From contig NZ_JACYXI010000015.1 in assembly GCF_014842915.1 (NCBI RefSeq), positions 1 through 64,000 of the forward strand: 64,000 bases of DNA. The letters are read 5' to 3'. Every line of letters begins with the position of its first letter. Within the stretch, counting starts at the first letter, position 1. This document shows, in pieces, positions 17,296 to 25,263 of this stretch. Source of the DNA: Roseibium litorale. Lineage in GTDB: Bacteria; Pseudomonadota; Alphaproteobacteria; Rhizobiales; Stappiaceae. The notes below the pieces were generated by a model. That model was not told where the DNA came from and made no database searches. It worked only from the letters and a program-made list of their open reading frames with translations. Made by a program: the position numbers and the translations under genes.

Positions 17296-18084
17296 GTGAC
17301 CCTGAAGAACAAGGTTGCCATCGTTACTGGCTCTGCACGCGGTATCGGTTTTGCCATCGCGAAGCGTTTCGTGGAGGAAGGTTCGAAGGTCATCATGTCC
17401 GACGTGGATGACGATGCCGGACAGGCAGCGCAAGAGGAACTCGCCGCCCTTGGGGAGGTGACCTACATCCACTGCAATGTGGCGGAACGTCTAGATGTCC
17501 GCAACCTGATCGCCGGAACGCTGAACGCCTATGGCGATATCGATATTCTGGTCAACAATGCCGGGATCGTTGCAGGCGGGGACTTCCTGGACCTGGATAT
17601 CGACGACTTTGACCGGGTTCTGAACGTCAACCTCAGGGGCACTTTCCTGTGCTCCCAGGCCGTCGCCCGGCATCTGGTGGAGAAGGTGGAAAACGGCGGA
17701 GAGCCGGGAACCATCATCAACCTGTCGTCGATCAACTCGGTTCTCACAATTCCCGGCCAGCTGCCTTATTGCGTTTCCAAGGGGGGTGTCGCCCAACTGA
17801 CCAGGACGGCGGCGGTTGCTCTGGCCCCCTATGGCATTCGGGTGAACGCGATCGGTCCCGGATCCATCATGACGGATATGCTGTCTGCTGTGAATAGCGA
17901 TCCGGCTGCCCGTGCCCGCGTTTTGTCCCGCACGCCGATGGGGCGTGTTGGTGAACCCTCTGAAATTGCGGGGATTGCCGTGTTCCTGGCGTCTTCCGAT
18001 TCCAGCTATGTCACCGGCCAGACCATTTTCGCCGATGGTGGGCGGCTGCCGCTCAATTACACGGTTGATGTGCCCGAGGCCTGA
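17296..18084 (+). CDS. SDR-family NAD(P)-dependent oxidoreductase
   Basis: 262 aa from GTG 17296, with AGAGG 8 bases upstream. The classical short-chain dehydrogenase pattern is complete: TGSARGIGFAIA cofactor loop at the N-terminus, NNAGI near 89, catalytic serine in NLSSINS, and YCVSK near 160 with the active tyrosine and lysine. A basic pair is absent and an aspartate (MSDVDDD) follows beta-2, so NAD is the likelier cofactor. The substrate is unknown. It follows prpE but has its own leader beyond a terminator. Confidence 0.88.
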   Translation: MTLKNKVAIVTGSARGIGFAIAKRFVEEGSKVIMSDVDDDAGQAAQEELAALGEVTYIHCNVAERLDVRNLIAGTLNAYGDIDILVNNAGIVAGGDFLDLDIDDFDRVLNVNLRGTFLCSQAVARHLVEKVENGGEPGTIINLSSINSVLTIPGQLPYCVSKGGVAQLTRTAAVALAPYGIRVNAIGPGSIMTDMLSAVNSDPAARARVLSRTPMGRVGEPSEIAGIAVFLASSDSSYVTGQTIFADGGRLPLNYTVDVPEA

Positions 18085-18109
18085 GCCTAGGGACCAGAAG
18101 TTCTTAAAT

Positions 18110-18150
18110 GAAAAACCCCGGGGCCTGTTGAGGCTCCGGGGTTTTGTTTT
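18110..18150. terminator. Bidirectional terminator between SDR and ABC exporter
   Basis: AAAACCCCGGGGCC / GGCTCCGGGGTTTT stem with A-run before and TTTTGTTTT after, placed between convergent genes, so it can stop both. Confidence 0.88.
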
Positions 18151-18173
18151 GAGTCTGGAACCTGGCGCAGGCC

Positions 18174-20054
18174 TCAGGCTGGAGCCACGGCCTTTTCAGC
18201 TTCTGCATGTGCCGTGTCGAATTGCAGGCGGGCCAGCTTCGCGTAAAGGCCATTGGCCGCCACAAGATCCCGGTGTGTGCCGGTCTCCACGATGCGGCCA
18301 TCTTCCATCACGACGATCCGGTCTGCCTTGAGCACGGTCGCAAGACGATGGGCAATAACCAGTGTCGTGCGGCCTTTCATAAGCCGGTCCAGCGCTCCCT
18401 GAACAAGATGCTCGCTCTCGGCATCCAGGGCGCTTGTTGCCTCGTCCAGGAGCAGCACGGGTGCATCGCGCAGAATGGCACGGGCGATTGTCAGGCGCTG
18501 TTTCTGTCCGCCGGAAAGGGTCACGCCACGCTCCCCGACCATTGTATCGTAGCCTTTGGGCAGGGCCATGATGAAGTCATGAGCGGAGGCTGCCCGGGCT
18601 GCTGCCTCAATTTCGTCTCTGGAAGCGCCGGTCCGTCCGAAAGCGATATTCTCCGCAATTGTCTCGGCGAAGATTGCGGCGTCTTGCGGCACGAGCGCGA
18701 TGTTGTGGCGCAGATCCTGCGGATCCAGGTCCTTCAGATTGATGCCATTGAAGTTTACGGAGCCGCTAACCGGATCATAGAAGCGGGTCAGAAGGTGGAA
18801 CAGCGTCGACTTGCCTGCGCCGGAAGGGCCAACCAAGGCCACCGTTTCACCCGGCTGGATGGTCAGGCTGACATCCTTGAGCACAGGACGGTCAGCTGCG
18901 CCCTGATAGGAGAAGCTGGCGGACTGGAACTCGATCGGCGCGCTATGAGCATCTGGTAGCTGCTTCGGGTGGGCTGGGACATCGATCTCCGGCTGGATCT
19001 CCAGAAGCTCAGCCAGCCGCTCGGCGGCACCTGCGGCGGAGGACAGCTCGCCCCAGATTTCGGAAAGCGTCGCAAGTGATCCGGCGGCCAAGATGGAATA
19101 GAGCAGGAACTGGCTCAGTTCGCCGCCGGTCATCTTTCCGGCAAGAACGCTGTTTGCACCGATCCAGAGAACGGCAACAATGCTTGCGCCGATGATGAAG
19201 ATGGCAAAGCCGGTGAGGAAGGCGCGGGCGAGGGTGGCTGTTCGGGCGGCATGGAAGGCAGTGTCTGCCGCTGCTGCGAACCGGGCGGAGGCCGCAGTCT
19301 CCTGGGTGAAGGCCTGAAGGATCCTCACGGAGGAGAGCATTTCGCCGGCATAGGCTGCGCTGTCGGCCAGCGTGTCTTGGGCGGCTCTCGAGCGCTTGCG
19401 CACCTTGCGGCCAAAGCCGATGAGCGGAAGCAGGATGACGGGGATCGCCGCAAGGACAATAACCGACAGATGGGGACTGGTGATCACCATCATGATGGAG
19501 GAGCCGATGCACATGACCAGATTGCGCATCGCCTGCGACGCGCTGGCCCCGAAGGCGGATTTGATTTGTGTCGTGTCCGCGGTCAGCCGCGACAGGATTT
19601 CGCCGGAGCGGGACTTGTCGTAAAAAGAAGCGCTGAGACGGGTGAGGTGCGAGAAAACATCGGAGCGCAAATCCGCGACGACCCGCTCCCCGATCCACAT
19701 CACCAGAAAATAGCGGATGGCGCTGGCGGCGGCGAGCGCTGCGACAACCCCGAGCAGCATTCCGAAATAGGAGTTGATCAGGCCCGGGTTGTCCCCGCCG
19801 AACCCCTGGTCGATCATCCGCCGCACGGCGGTCGGCAGGATCAGGGTGAAGACCGCGGCTGCGACCAGGGCGGTCAAGGCCATGAATGTCATGGCGCGGT
19901 AGCGCTTCAGATAGGGCAGAAGCCTTGCAAGAGGCCTCAGGCTGCGGCGGGTTTGGATGTTGTCCGGCGTTTGGCGGCGGGCCACTGTATCGTTCCACGT
20001 TCTTCTGTTTCTAGGACCGTTGATAGACTTGAGGGATCGGGCGCGAAAAACCAA
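18174..20054 (-). CDS. ABC transporter, fused permease and ATPase (MsbA/LmrA-like)
   Basis: 626 aa half-transporter. Six membrane helices occupy roughly residues 55-330, then an ATPase with Walker A GPSGAGKST, a Q-loop, signature LSGGQKQRL, Walker B VLLLDEATSALD and H-loop AHRLATV. The layout is that of homodimeric exporters of lipids or drugs. The ATP/LPS class cannot be fixed by eye. The start is uncertain: a GTG 23 codons into the frame is also possible. It is divergent from rpmE. Confidence 0.9.
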   Translation of the reverse strand: MVFRARSLKSINGPRNRRTWNDTVARRQTPDNIQTRRSLRPLARLLPYLKRYRAMTFMALTALVAAAVFTLILPTAVRRMIDQGFGGDNPGLINSYFGMLLGVVAALAAASAIRYFLVMWIGERVVADLRSDVFSHLTRLSASFYDKSRSGEILSRLTADTTQIKSAFGASASQAMRNLVMCIGSSIMMVITSPHLSVIVLAAIPVILLPLIGFGRKVRKRSRAAQDTLADSAAYAGEMLSSVRILQAFTQETAASARFAAAADTAFHAARTATLARAFLTGFAIFIIGASIVAVLWIGANSVLAGKMTGGELSQFLLYSILAAGSLATLSEIWGELSSAAGAAERLAELLEIQPEIDVPAHPKQLPDAHSAPIEFQSASFSYQGAADRPVLKDVSLTIQPGETVALVGPSGAGKSTLFHLLTRFYDPVSGSVNFNGINLKDLDPQDLRHNIALVPQDAAIFAETIAENIAFGRTGASRDEIEAAARAASAHDFIMALPKGYDTMVGERGVTLSGGQKQRLTIARAILRDAPVLLLDEATSALDAESEHLVQGALDRLMKGRTTLVIAHRLATVLKADRIVVMEDGRIVETGTHRDLVAANGLYAKLARLQFDTAHAEAEKAVAPA

Positions 20055-20234
20055 GGACTAAAATGCCGCGGGGGATTCACATTGGCCCCTTGTTTCGTGC
20101 CGCTTCATGCGGTATAGCCCCTCCACATGTTTCTGGGGCTGCGTCCGGATTTGGATCGGCGGCCCTTTGTTTCGTTTGCACCTGACTGTTGTCCCGCCAG
20201 GAGCGGACCGGAAAGGCGCAGGAAAGGACCGGCC

Positions 20235-20459
20235 ATGAAAACGGATATTCATCCCGATTACCACACCATCAAGGTTGTCATGACCGATGGTACCGAATTC
20301 TTCACCCGCTCCACGTATGGCGCGGAAGGCGACACTCTGGCTCTGGACATTGATCCGCAGTCCCATCCGGCATGGACCGGTGGCGACCGCCAGATCATGG
20401 ACCGTGGCGGCCGTGTTTCCCGCTTCAAGAACAAGTTCGCTGGCTTCCTGGGTTCCTAA
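20235..20459 (+). CDS. rpmE: 50S ribosomal protein L31
   Basis: 74 aa from ATG 20235 with AGGAAAGGA upstream. Begins [19 protein letters not shown] and keeps the FFTRSTYG and [12 protein letters not shown] segments and the basic RVSRFKNKF end. It has no cysteines, so it is the zinc-independent form usual in this order. The adjacent terminator shows a single-gene unit. Confidence 0.96.
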   Translation: MKTDIHPDYHTIKVVMTDGTEFFTRSTYGAEGDTLALDIDPQSHPAWTGGDRQIMDRGGRVSRFKNKFAGFLGS

Positions 20460-20487
20460 TCGGATCCAGCCGTTCCGGCCTTGTTTC

Positions 20488-20520
20488 AAAGACCCAGCTT
20501 CGGCTGGGTCTTTTCGTTTG
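20488..20520 (+). terminator. Rho-independent terminator after rpmE
   Basis: AAAGACCCAGC-TTCG-GCTGGGTCTTTT with a UUCG tetraloop and following CGTTT. Confidence 0.92.
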
Positions 20521-20621
20521 TGCTGAATTGAAATTGCTGCGCTGGTATCGCTTCAGGGCGGGAGACTGGCGCGAATTGGCACAGCCGGTTTGGGATGGGA
20601 TTGGGCCGGCAAGAGCGAACA

Positions 20622-20658
20622 AAGAAAAAGGGCCGCCCGGTTGGAGCGGCCCTTTTTG
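20622..20658 (-). terminator. Rho-independent terminator after rcdA
   Basis: On the minus strand AAAAAGGGCCGC-N8-GCGGCCC-type stem followed by TTTTTCTTTG; it lies 25 bp after the rcdA stop and has A/T runs on both sides. Confidence 0.85.
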
Positions 20659-20682
20659 TGGGGGCTGCAAAATGGCACGGGC

Positions 20683-21213
20683 TTAGCCCATCCGGCCAAA
20701 GGCTGCCTGAAGCTGTCCCAGCTGAAGTGCGACCGGATTGTCGTCCGCTTCGATGACCGGAGAGGAACGGTAGAGCATTTCGTCCAAATGCACGACCCGC
20801 TCCTGAAGGCGGATGGAACGGCTGATCAGGTCGCGCAGGCTCTCGGGCAGATCGTTCCAGGCGGTGCTTTCAACGGAGCTGCTAAGACGGTCAAGGCGAA
20901 CCTTGTTCTTCTCGCTGCTGGCCTGGTCCTTGGACATTTCACCTTCGTTCACAGCTCGCTGGAGCAGAAGCCAGGAGGCCAGCTGCATCAGGCGGGTGGT
21001 GAGCCGCATCGACTCGGTTGCGTAGGCAAGGGAGGCCGGGCGGTCCAGATTTTTGGATTCCTTGCGGCCATCTCCATCGAGATAGAGAGCCGTCTCTTCC
21101 ACAAGGGACATTCCCTCCTGAAACAGGCTCTGGAAATTGTCGGAACTGGCCAGGCGAAGAGCAAATGCGACCGGCTCTGCGCGTTCATCCATATAGGTGG
21201 GCTTGTCAGTCAT
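20683..21213 (-). CDS. rcdA: Protease adaptor RcdA (DUF1465)
   Basis: 176 aa helical protein matching DUF1465, the family of Caulobacter RcdA. RcdA is an adaptor that, with CpdR and PopA, brings CtrA and other substrates to the ClpXP protease. The N-terminal part VAFALRLASSDNFQSLFQEGM and the central LTTRLMQLASWLLLQRAVNEGEM are the conserved helices. There is no membrane or signal segment, so it is cytoplasmic. The neighbours (L31, DUF1192, quinone oxidoreductase, TrcR) form the usual gene group in this order. Confidence 0.87.
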   Translation of the reverse strand: MTDKPTYMDERAEPVAFALRLASSDNFQSLFQEGMSLVEETALYLDGDGRKESKNLDRPASLAYATESMRLTTRLMQLASWLLLQRAVNEGEMSKDQASSEKNKVRLDRLSSSVESTAWNDLPESLRDLISRSIRLQERVVHLDEMLYRSSPVIEADDNPVALQLGQLQAAFGRMG

Positions 21214-21620
21214 CGATCCGCTACGCCTTTAAGCTTCTTGTTTCACCATGCCGGCAGTCCCCTTAGACAATCGGGCACTTGACGAGACAAAGGTCCGTTG
21301 AGTGTTTCATGCCGGGACGCTGCGGCGCCTGTGCAACGAAATTTGCAAGCCGCGTGCCAGTTCTTGGCGATCAGCCGTCCGTTCTTGATCAGGAAGATAC
21401 AGGGACGGTCTGCGAAAAAAAAGAGCCGCAACGGATGCGGCTCAGAGTCATTAACAGGGAGGCGTCAAACAGAGTGGACAGGAGCCACTCAAGATCCAGA
21501 TGACTGGATAAATATGGTTATCGCGTAGAAAGCTTAATGATCAGTAAAATTCATGAAAATTGTACTGAATCTGTTCCGAATAGGGACGTAATGCATTCGC
21601 TGATGCTTTTATTGGCATAA
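21214..21620. other. 407-bp intergenic region between rcdA and DUF1192 gene
   Basis: No convincing gene. It should hold the rcdA promoter. A strong minus-strand terminator lies at 21415-21443, about 180 nt beyond the DUF1192 stop, leaving a long AT-rich 3' UTR or an unrecognised small transcript (21444-21620). A 25-codon frame on the minus strand there lacks a ribosome-binding site. Confidence 0.5.
21415..21443 (-). terminator. Rho-independent terminator, minus strand
   Basis: On the minus strand GAGCCGC-ATCCGTT-GCGGCTC is followed by eight T's. It is the first terminator downstream of the DUF1192 gene. Confidence 0.85.
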
Positions 21621-21824
21621 TTAACTAGGTGGTTTCCCGAAAAAAGCATTGGCTGCGTCCCTGACTTTACTCTTTTGGGACAGGACCTCTTCGGTACGGA
21701 GAATCTCCTGCTTCAGGGTTTCGACCCGCTCGGCGAGCTCCTGTTCGGAAAACCGGCTGAGATCTTCGCCCGCAGTGACGGGATTCCCGGCGGTCATTTT
21801 TCTGGGGGTTTCTTCCTCGAACAT
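21621..21824 (-). CDS. DUF1192 protein
   Basis: 67 aa from ATG 21824, chosen over an ATG ten codons upstream because AGGAGGAA precedes it. The sequence FSEQELAERVETLKQEI then LRTEEVLSQKSKVRDAANAFF is the DUF1192 pattern, a short coiled-coil protein of unknown function. It is normally divergent from the quinone oxidoreductase, as here, but a 267-bp inverted-repeat element has entered the shared promoter region. Confidence 0.8.
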   Translation of the reverse strand: MFEEETPRKMTAGNPVTAGEDLSRFSEQELAERVETLKQEILRTEEVLSQKSKVRDAANAFFGKPPS

Positions 21825-21918
21825 GCGTTCCTCCTGTCTGAGCAGGACTTTCATCCTGTTTCTTTGCCTGATTCCAGTTTGCCGGCCTGCGCGCGATTGT
21901 CTGATTCAGGTACACACC

Positions 21919-22185
21919 AGGGTGTGGACCCATAAATTTGAAGGCAATGGCGCGTCAACTGGCCGAGACAAGGCAAGGCGGGTGGCGAAAAGCGGGCTTT
22001 ATGCCCGGTTGAGACGCTCAACGCTGCCTTTCACATCCAGTTGCGCGTCCGGCAAGGATTTGGCGAATTCGTCCGGCTACAGCGTTGCAAGACTTTGAAA
22101 GCCATAAGGCTTCCTGCAGTCTTGCGCCTTGTATCCAAACAAATTCGCTCAAACCATTGCCTTCAAATTTATGAGTCCACACCCT
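21919..22185. mobile_element. 267-bp MITE-like element with 32-bp terminal inverted repeats
   Basis: The ends (21919-21950 and 22154-22185) are inverted repeats matching at 31 of 32 positions; the outer bases read AGGGTGTGGAC, then CATAAATTTGAAGGC. The interior has no open frame but several short hairpins, such as the one around 21982-22000. No target-site duplication is obvious. The structure is that of a miniature inverted-repeat element; the parent IS is not in the window. Confidence 0.85.
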
Positions 22186-22219
22186 AGATCTGTGTGATCT
22201 GCAAATGGAGATCAAGGCC

Positions 22220-23230
22220 ATGACGAGCTTGCCCGAGAAGATGAATGTTGTCGCCATCACTGCGCCTGGTGGGCCGGACGTTCTCGGTGTGGAGCAACGC
22301 TATGTGCCTGCCCCGCTCGGGGAGGATATTCTGATCCGCGTTGAAGCCGCGGGTGTGAACCGTCCGGATGTCCTCCAGCGCATGGGAGCCTATCCGCCAC
22401 CGAAAGGGGCATCTGATCTGCCCGGGCTTGAGGTTAGCGGTACGGTGGTGGACCGGGGCGTGAATGCGGCGAAGTTCCAGATCGGCGACAAGGTTTGCGC
22501 GCTGGTGGCTGGGGGCGGCTATGCGGAGTATTGCAAGGTCCATGAGGGGCATGCCCTTCCGGTGCCGGAAGGATTGAGCATGGTGGAAGCTGCTGCGCTT
22601 CCCGAAACTTTCTTCACGGTCTGGAGCAATGTCTTCGATCGCGTCGGCCTCAAGGCAGGAGAGCGTTTTCTGGTTCATGGCGGCACGTCCGGAATTGGCA
22701 CAACGGCCATCCAGCTGGCAAAGGCGTTTGGCGCGGAAGTGTTCACGACCGTTGGTTCCGAAGACAAGCTGGCAGCCGTGAAGGCGCTGGGCGCGGATCA
22801 TGCGGTGAACTACAACAAGACCGACTTTGTTGAGCACTTCCTGGAAGTGACCGGCAAGGAAGGCATTCACGTCATTCTGGATATGGTCGGCGGTGACTAT
22901 GTCGAGAAGAACTGGAAGGTGGCAGCTATCGAAGGCCGTATCTGCCAGATAGCGACCCTGAATGGCACCGCGGAAGAAGTGAACTTCTCCCGCCTGATGA
23001 TGAAGCGGCTGATCCACACTGGCTCGACTCTTCGGCCACGTGATGATGCCTTCAAAACCGCAATCGCTGAGTCCCTGCGTGCGCAAGTCTGGCCGCTAAT
23101 CGAGGCGGGGAGAATCAGACCGGTGATGGATTCAACCTTCCCGCTCGAACAGGCGGCTGAGGCGCACCGGCGCATGGAAAGTTCCGGGCACATCGGCAAA
23201 ATCGTGCTGACGGTCGGGGCCGGTTCCTGA
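22220..23230 (+). CDS. NAD(P)H-quinone oxidoreductase, zinc-less MDR family (TP53I3/Qor-like)
   Basis: 336 aa from ATG 22220 (GGAG 9 bases upstream; an ATG five codons earlier overlaps that site). The GroES-like domain begins MNVVAITAPGGPDVL, with GVNRPDVLQRMGAYPPP and GLEVSGTVVDRG; the Rossmann domain has HGGTSGIGTTAIQLAKAFG near residue 153. No zinc-binding cysteines, so a quinone reductase type. The start codon is only 34 bp from the end of the inverted-repeat element, so the promoter lies within or was made by it. Confidence 0.9.
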   Translation: MTSLPEKMNVVAITAPGGPDVLGVEQRYVPAPLGEDILIRVEAAGVNRPDVLQRMGAYPPPKGASDLPGLEVSGTVVDRGVNAAKFQIGDKVCALVAGGGYAEYCKVHEGHALPVPEGLSMVEAAALPETFFTVWSNVFDRVGLKAGERFLVHGGTSGIGTTAIQLAKAFGAEVFTTVGSEDKLAAVKALGADHAVNYNKTDFVEHFLEVTGKEGIHVILDMVGGDYVEKNWKVAAIEGRICQIATLNGTAEEVNFSRLMMKRLIHTGSTLRPRDDAFKTAIAESLRAQVWPLIEAGRIRPVMDSTFPLEQAAEAHRRMESSGHIGKIVLTVGAGS

Positions 23231-23410
23231 GCCATCCGGCAATCGCTTTGATGACTCAGGGGCTTCTGCGAATTCAGGGGGCGCATGAGCGTGAGCAATT
23301 GCGTTCGTCCGCAGATAAATGTATAAGATCACCTATCCCCCATCATTTTTGAATGGATCTTTGCTTTTTCGCCTTGCCGGGCGAGGGGGCTGACAGGAGG
23401 AATTTGACCG

Positions 23411-24136
23411 ATGGCGAACACGCCGCTGATGCCGAAGGCAACTGCCGTCTGGCTTGTCGACAATACCGCTTTGAGCTTCACGCAGATTGCGAATTTCTGC
23501 AAACTGCATCCGCTCGAAGTGAAGGCGATTGCTGATGGTGAAGCCGCTCAGGGCATCAAGGGTCTTGACCCCATCCTGACCGGCCAGCTTTCCCGTGAAG
23601 AGCTTGAAAAAGCGCAGAACGATCCGAACTATCAGCTGAAGCTGCATACTTCGAAGGTTGTCGTTCCGGAATCCAAGCGCAAGGGCCCGCGTTATACGCC
23701 GGTGTCCCGCCGTCAGGACCGTCCGAACGCGATTCTCTGGCTGGTGCGTAACCATCCGGAACTCAAGGACACCCAGATCATCCGTCTCGTCGGCACCACC
23801 AAGCCTACCATCGCGGCCATCCGCGAGCGTACCCACTGGAATTCGTCGAACCTGACACCGTCCGATCCGGTTACCCTAGGTCTGTGCAGCCAGCTCGAGC
23901 TGGACATTGAGGTCGAAAAGGCCGCCAAGAACGCGCCGATCCGTCCGGAAGCCGATTACGAGACCTTGATGCCGGTGGACGAAACCACCAGCGAGGATGC
24001 CATCGCTGCCGCTTTCACCATGGACACAAGCCGTCCTGTGAAGGAAGAGGAAGAAGAGTTCGACGCGGACGCAGTCTTCGCGAAGCTCAACTCCCTGAAG
24101 TCCTCATCCCGCAATGAAGACGAAGACGACGTCTAA
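23411..24136 (+). CDS. trcR: Cell cycle transcriptional regulator TrcR (DUF1013)
   Basis: 241 aa, AGGAGG site upstream. The N-terminal MPKATAVWLVDNTALSFTQI followed by ANFCKLHPLEVKAIADGEAA is a helix-turn-helix region, and a second one follows in LWLVRNHPELKDTQIIRLVG. This is the DUF1013 signature, named TrcR in recent annotation. The C-terminus is strongly acidic (EEEEEFDADAVFAKLNSL and DEDDDV-type end). Conserved across alphaproteobacteria; its partners are poorly known. The nearby rcdA gene supports a cell-cycle setting. Confidence 0.85.
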   Translation: MANTPLMPKATAVWLVDNTALSFTQIANFCKLHPLEVKAIADGEAAQGIKGLDPILTGQLSREELEKAQNDPNYQLKLHTSKVVVPESKRKGPRYTPVSRRQDRPNAILWLVRNHPELKDTQIIRLVGTTKPTIAAIRERTHWNSSNLTPSDPVTLGLCSQLELDIEVEKAAKNAPIRPEADYETLMPVDETTSEDAIAAAFTMDTSRPVKEEEEEFDADAVFAKLNSLKSSSRNEDEDDV

Positions 24137-24168
24137 GCGGACGGACCGTTTCAGGATCTGAACAGAGA

Positions 24169-24208
24169 AAGCCCCGGAAGTCCTCATGGATTTCCGGGGC
24201 TTTTCTTA
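24169..24208. terminator. Rho-independent terminator after trcR
   Basis: AAGCCCCGGAA / TTTCCGGGGCTT stem with a 10-base loop and TTCTT after it; lies between convergent trcR and the OmpA-like gene. Confidence 0.88.
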
Positions 24209-24228
24209 ATGCTTGCCTGACGGGGAGG

Positions 24229-25260
24229 TCAGCGTTCGGTCAGTTTCAGCTCAATCCGGCGGTTGCGGGCAAGCGCCTCGGGCGAATCCCCCTCCTCCAG
24301 AGGCTGGAACTCACCAAAGCCCGCAGCCACGAGCCGCTTCGGATCGACACCCTTGGAAATCAGATAGCGGACCACGGAAATTGCGCGGGCGGCGGAAAGC
24401 TCCCAGTTGTTGCGCAGGCGCCCGGAACCGGACAGGGGCCGGGCATCGGTGTGGCCATCGACACGCAGGACCCAGTTGATTTCGTCTGGTATTTCCTCGC
24501 TGAGCTCCAGGATTGCCTGGGCCAGCTTGTCCAGCTCCTTCTGCCCTTCCGGATTGACCTCTTCCGAGCCGGAGGAAAACAGAACTTCGGACTGGAAGAC
24601 GAAACGGTCGCCCACGACGCTGATGTCGGAGCGCTGAGACAGGATTTCGCGCAGGCGGCCAAAGAAGTCCGACCGGTAGCGGGACAGTTCCTGTACCCGC
24701 TGCACCAGAGCGGCGTTCAGCCGGCGGCCAAGGCTGGCGATCTTTGTCTGGCTTTCGCTTTCCTTGGCTTCGGCTGCTTCCAAGGCGGCATTGGCTGCGG
24801 AGATCTGGCGGCGGAGGGCCGCGATCTGCTGGTTCAGAAGCTCGACCTGCGCAAGGGCGCGCTGGGAGACCTGTTTTTCTTCGTCCAGAATGGTTTCCAG
24901 CTGGGCGGCACGTCCGCCGGCAGCTTCTGCCGCGCCGCTGTTGCTGTCGAGCAGGCCTTGCAGACGGTTGCGTTCATCCGTTGCCGAGCTGAGGCTTGCT
25001 TGCAGTCCCTGGATGGTTTCTTCCAGATTGCTGCTGTTCGCCCGCTCCATGGACAGCAGCTCGGTCAGCTCGCTGATCTGGGCGTTGAGGCGGTTCAGCA
25101 CCGTGTCGCGGCCGGACAGCTGCTGGCTCAGGAAAAACTGGGCGAGCATGAAGATGGACAGCAGGAAGATGATGACGAGAAGAAGGGTCGCCATGGCATC
25201 CACGAAGCCCGGCCAATAGTCGGTGCCCTGCTGTCGGCGTCTGGATCGCCAGCTCGACAT
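24229..25260 (-). CDS. MotB/OmpA-like peptidoglycan-binding protein
   Basis: 343 aa. One membrane helix near the N-terminus (FVDAMATLLLVIIFLLSIF) carries an aspartate (D21) at the place of the proton-binding aspartate of MotB/ExbD. A long coiled coil follows (about residues 50-190), then an OmpA_C domain with FSSGSEEVNPEGQ, VDGHTDARPL and NWELSAARAISV, ending NRRIELKL. It would span from inner membrane to peptidoglycan. It pairs with the MotA/TolQ-like gene 3 bp upstream. No flagellar genes are near, so this is a non-flagellar ion-driven pair of unknown role. Confidence 0.87.
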   Translation of the reverse strand: MSSWRSRRRQQGTDYWPGFVDAMATLLLVIIFLLSIFMLAQFFLSQQLSGRDTVLNRLNAQISELTELLSMERANSSNLEETIQGLQASLSSATDERNRLQGLLDSNSGAAEAAGGRAAQLETILDEEKQVSQRALAQVELLNQQIAALRRQISAANAALEAAEAKESESQTKIASLGRRLNAALVQRVQELSRYRSDFFGRLREILSQRSDISVVGDRFVFQSEVLFSSGSEEVNPEGQKELDKLAQAILELSEEIPDEINWVLRVDGHTDARPLSGSGRLRNNWELSAARAISVVRYLISKGVDPKRLVAAGFGEFQPLEEGDSPEALARNRRIELKLTER

Positions 25261-25263
25261 GGC

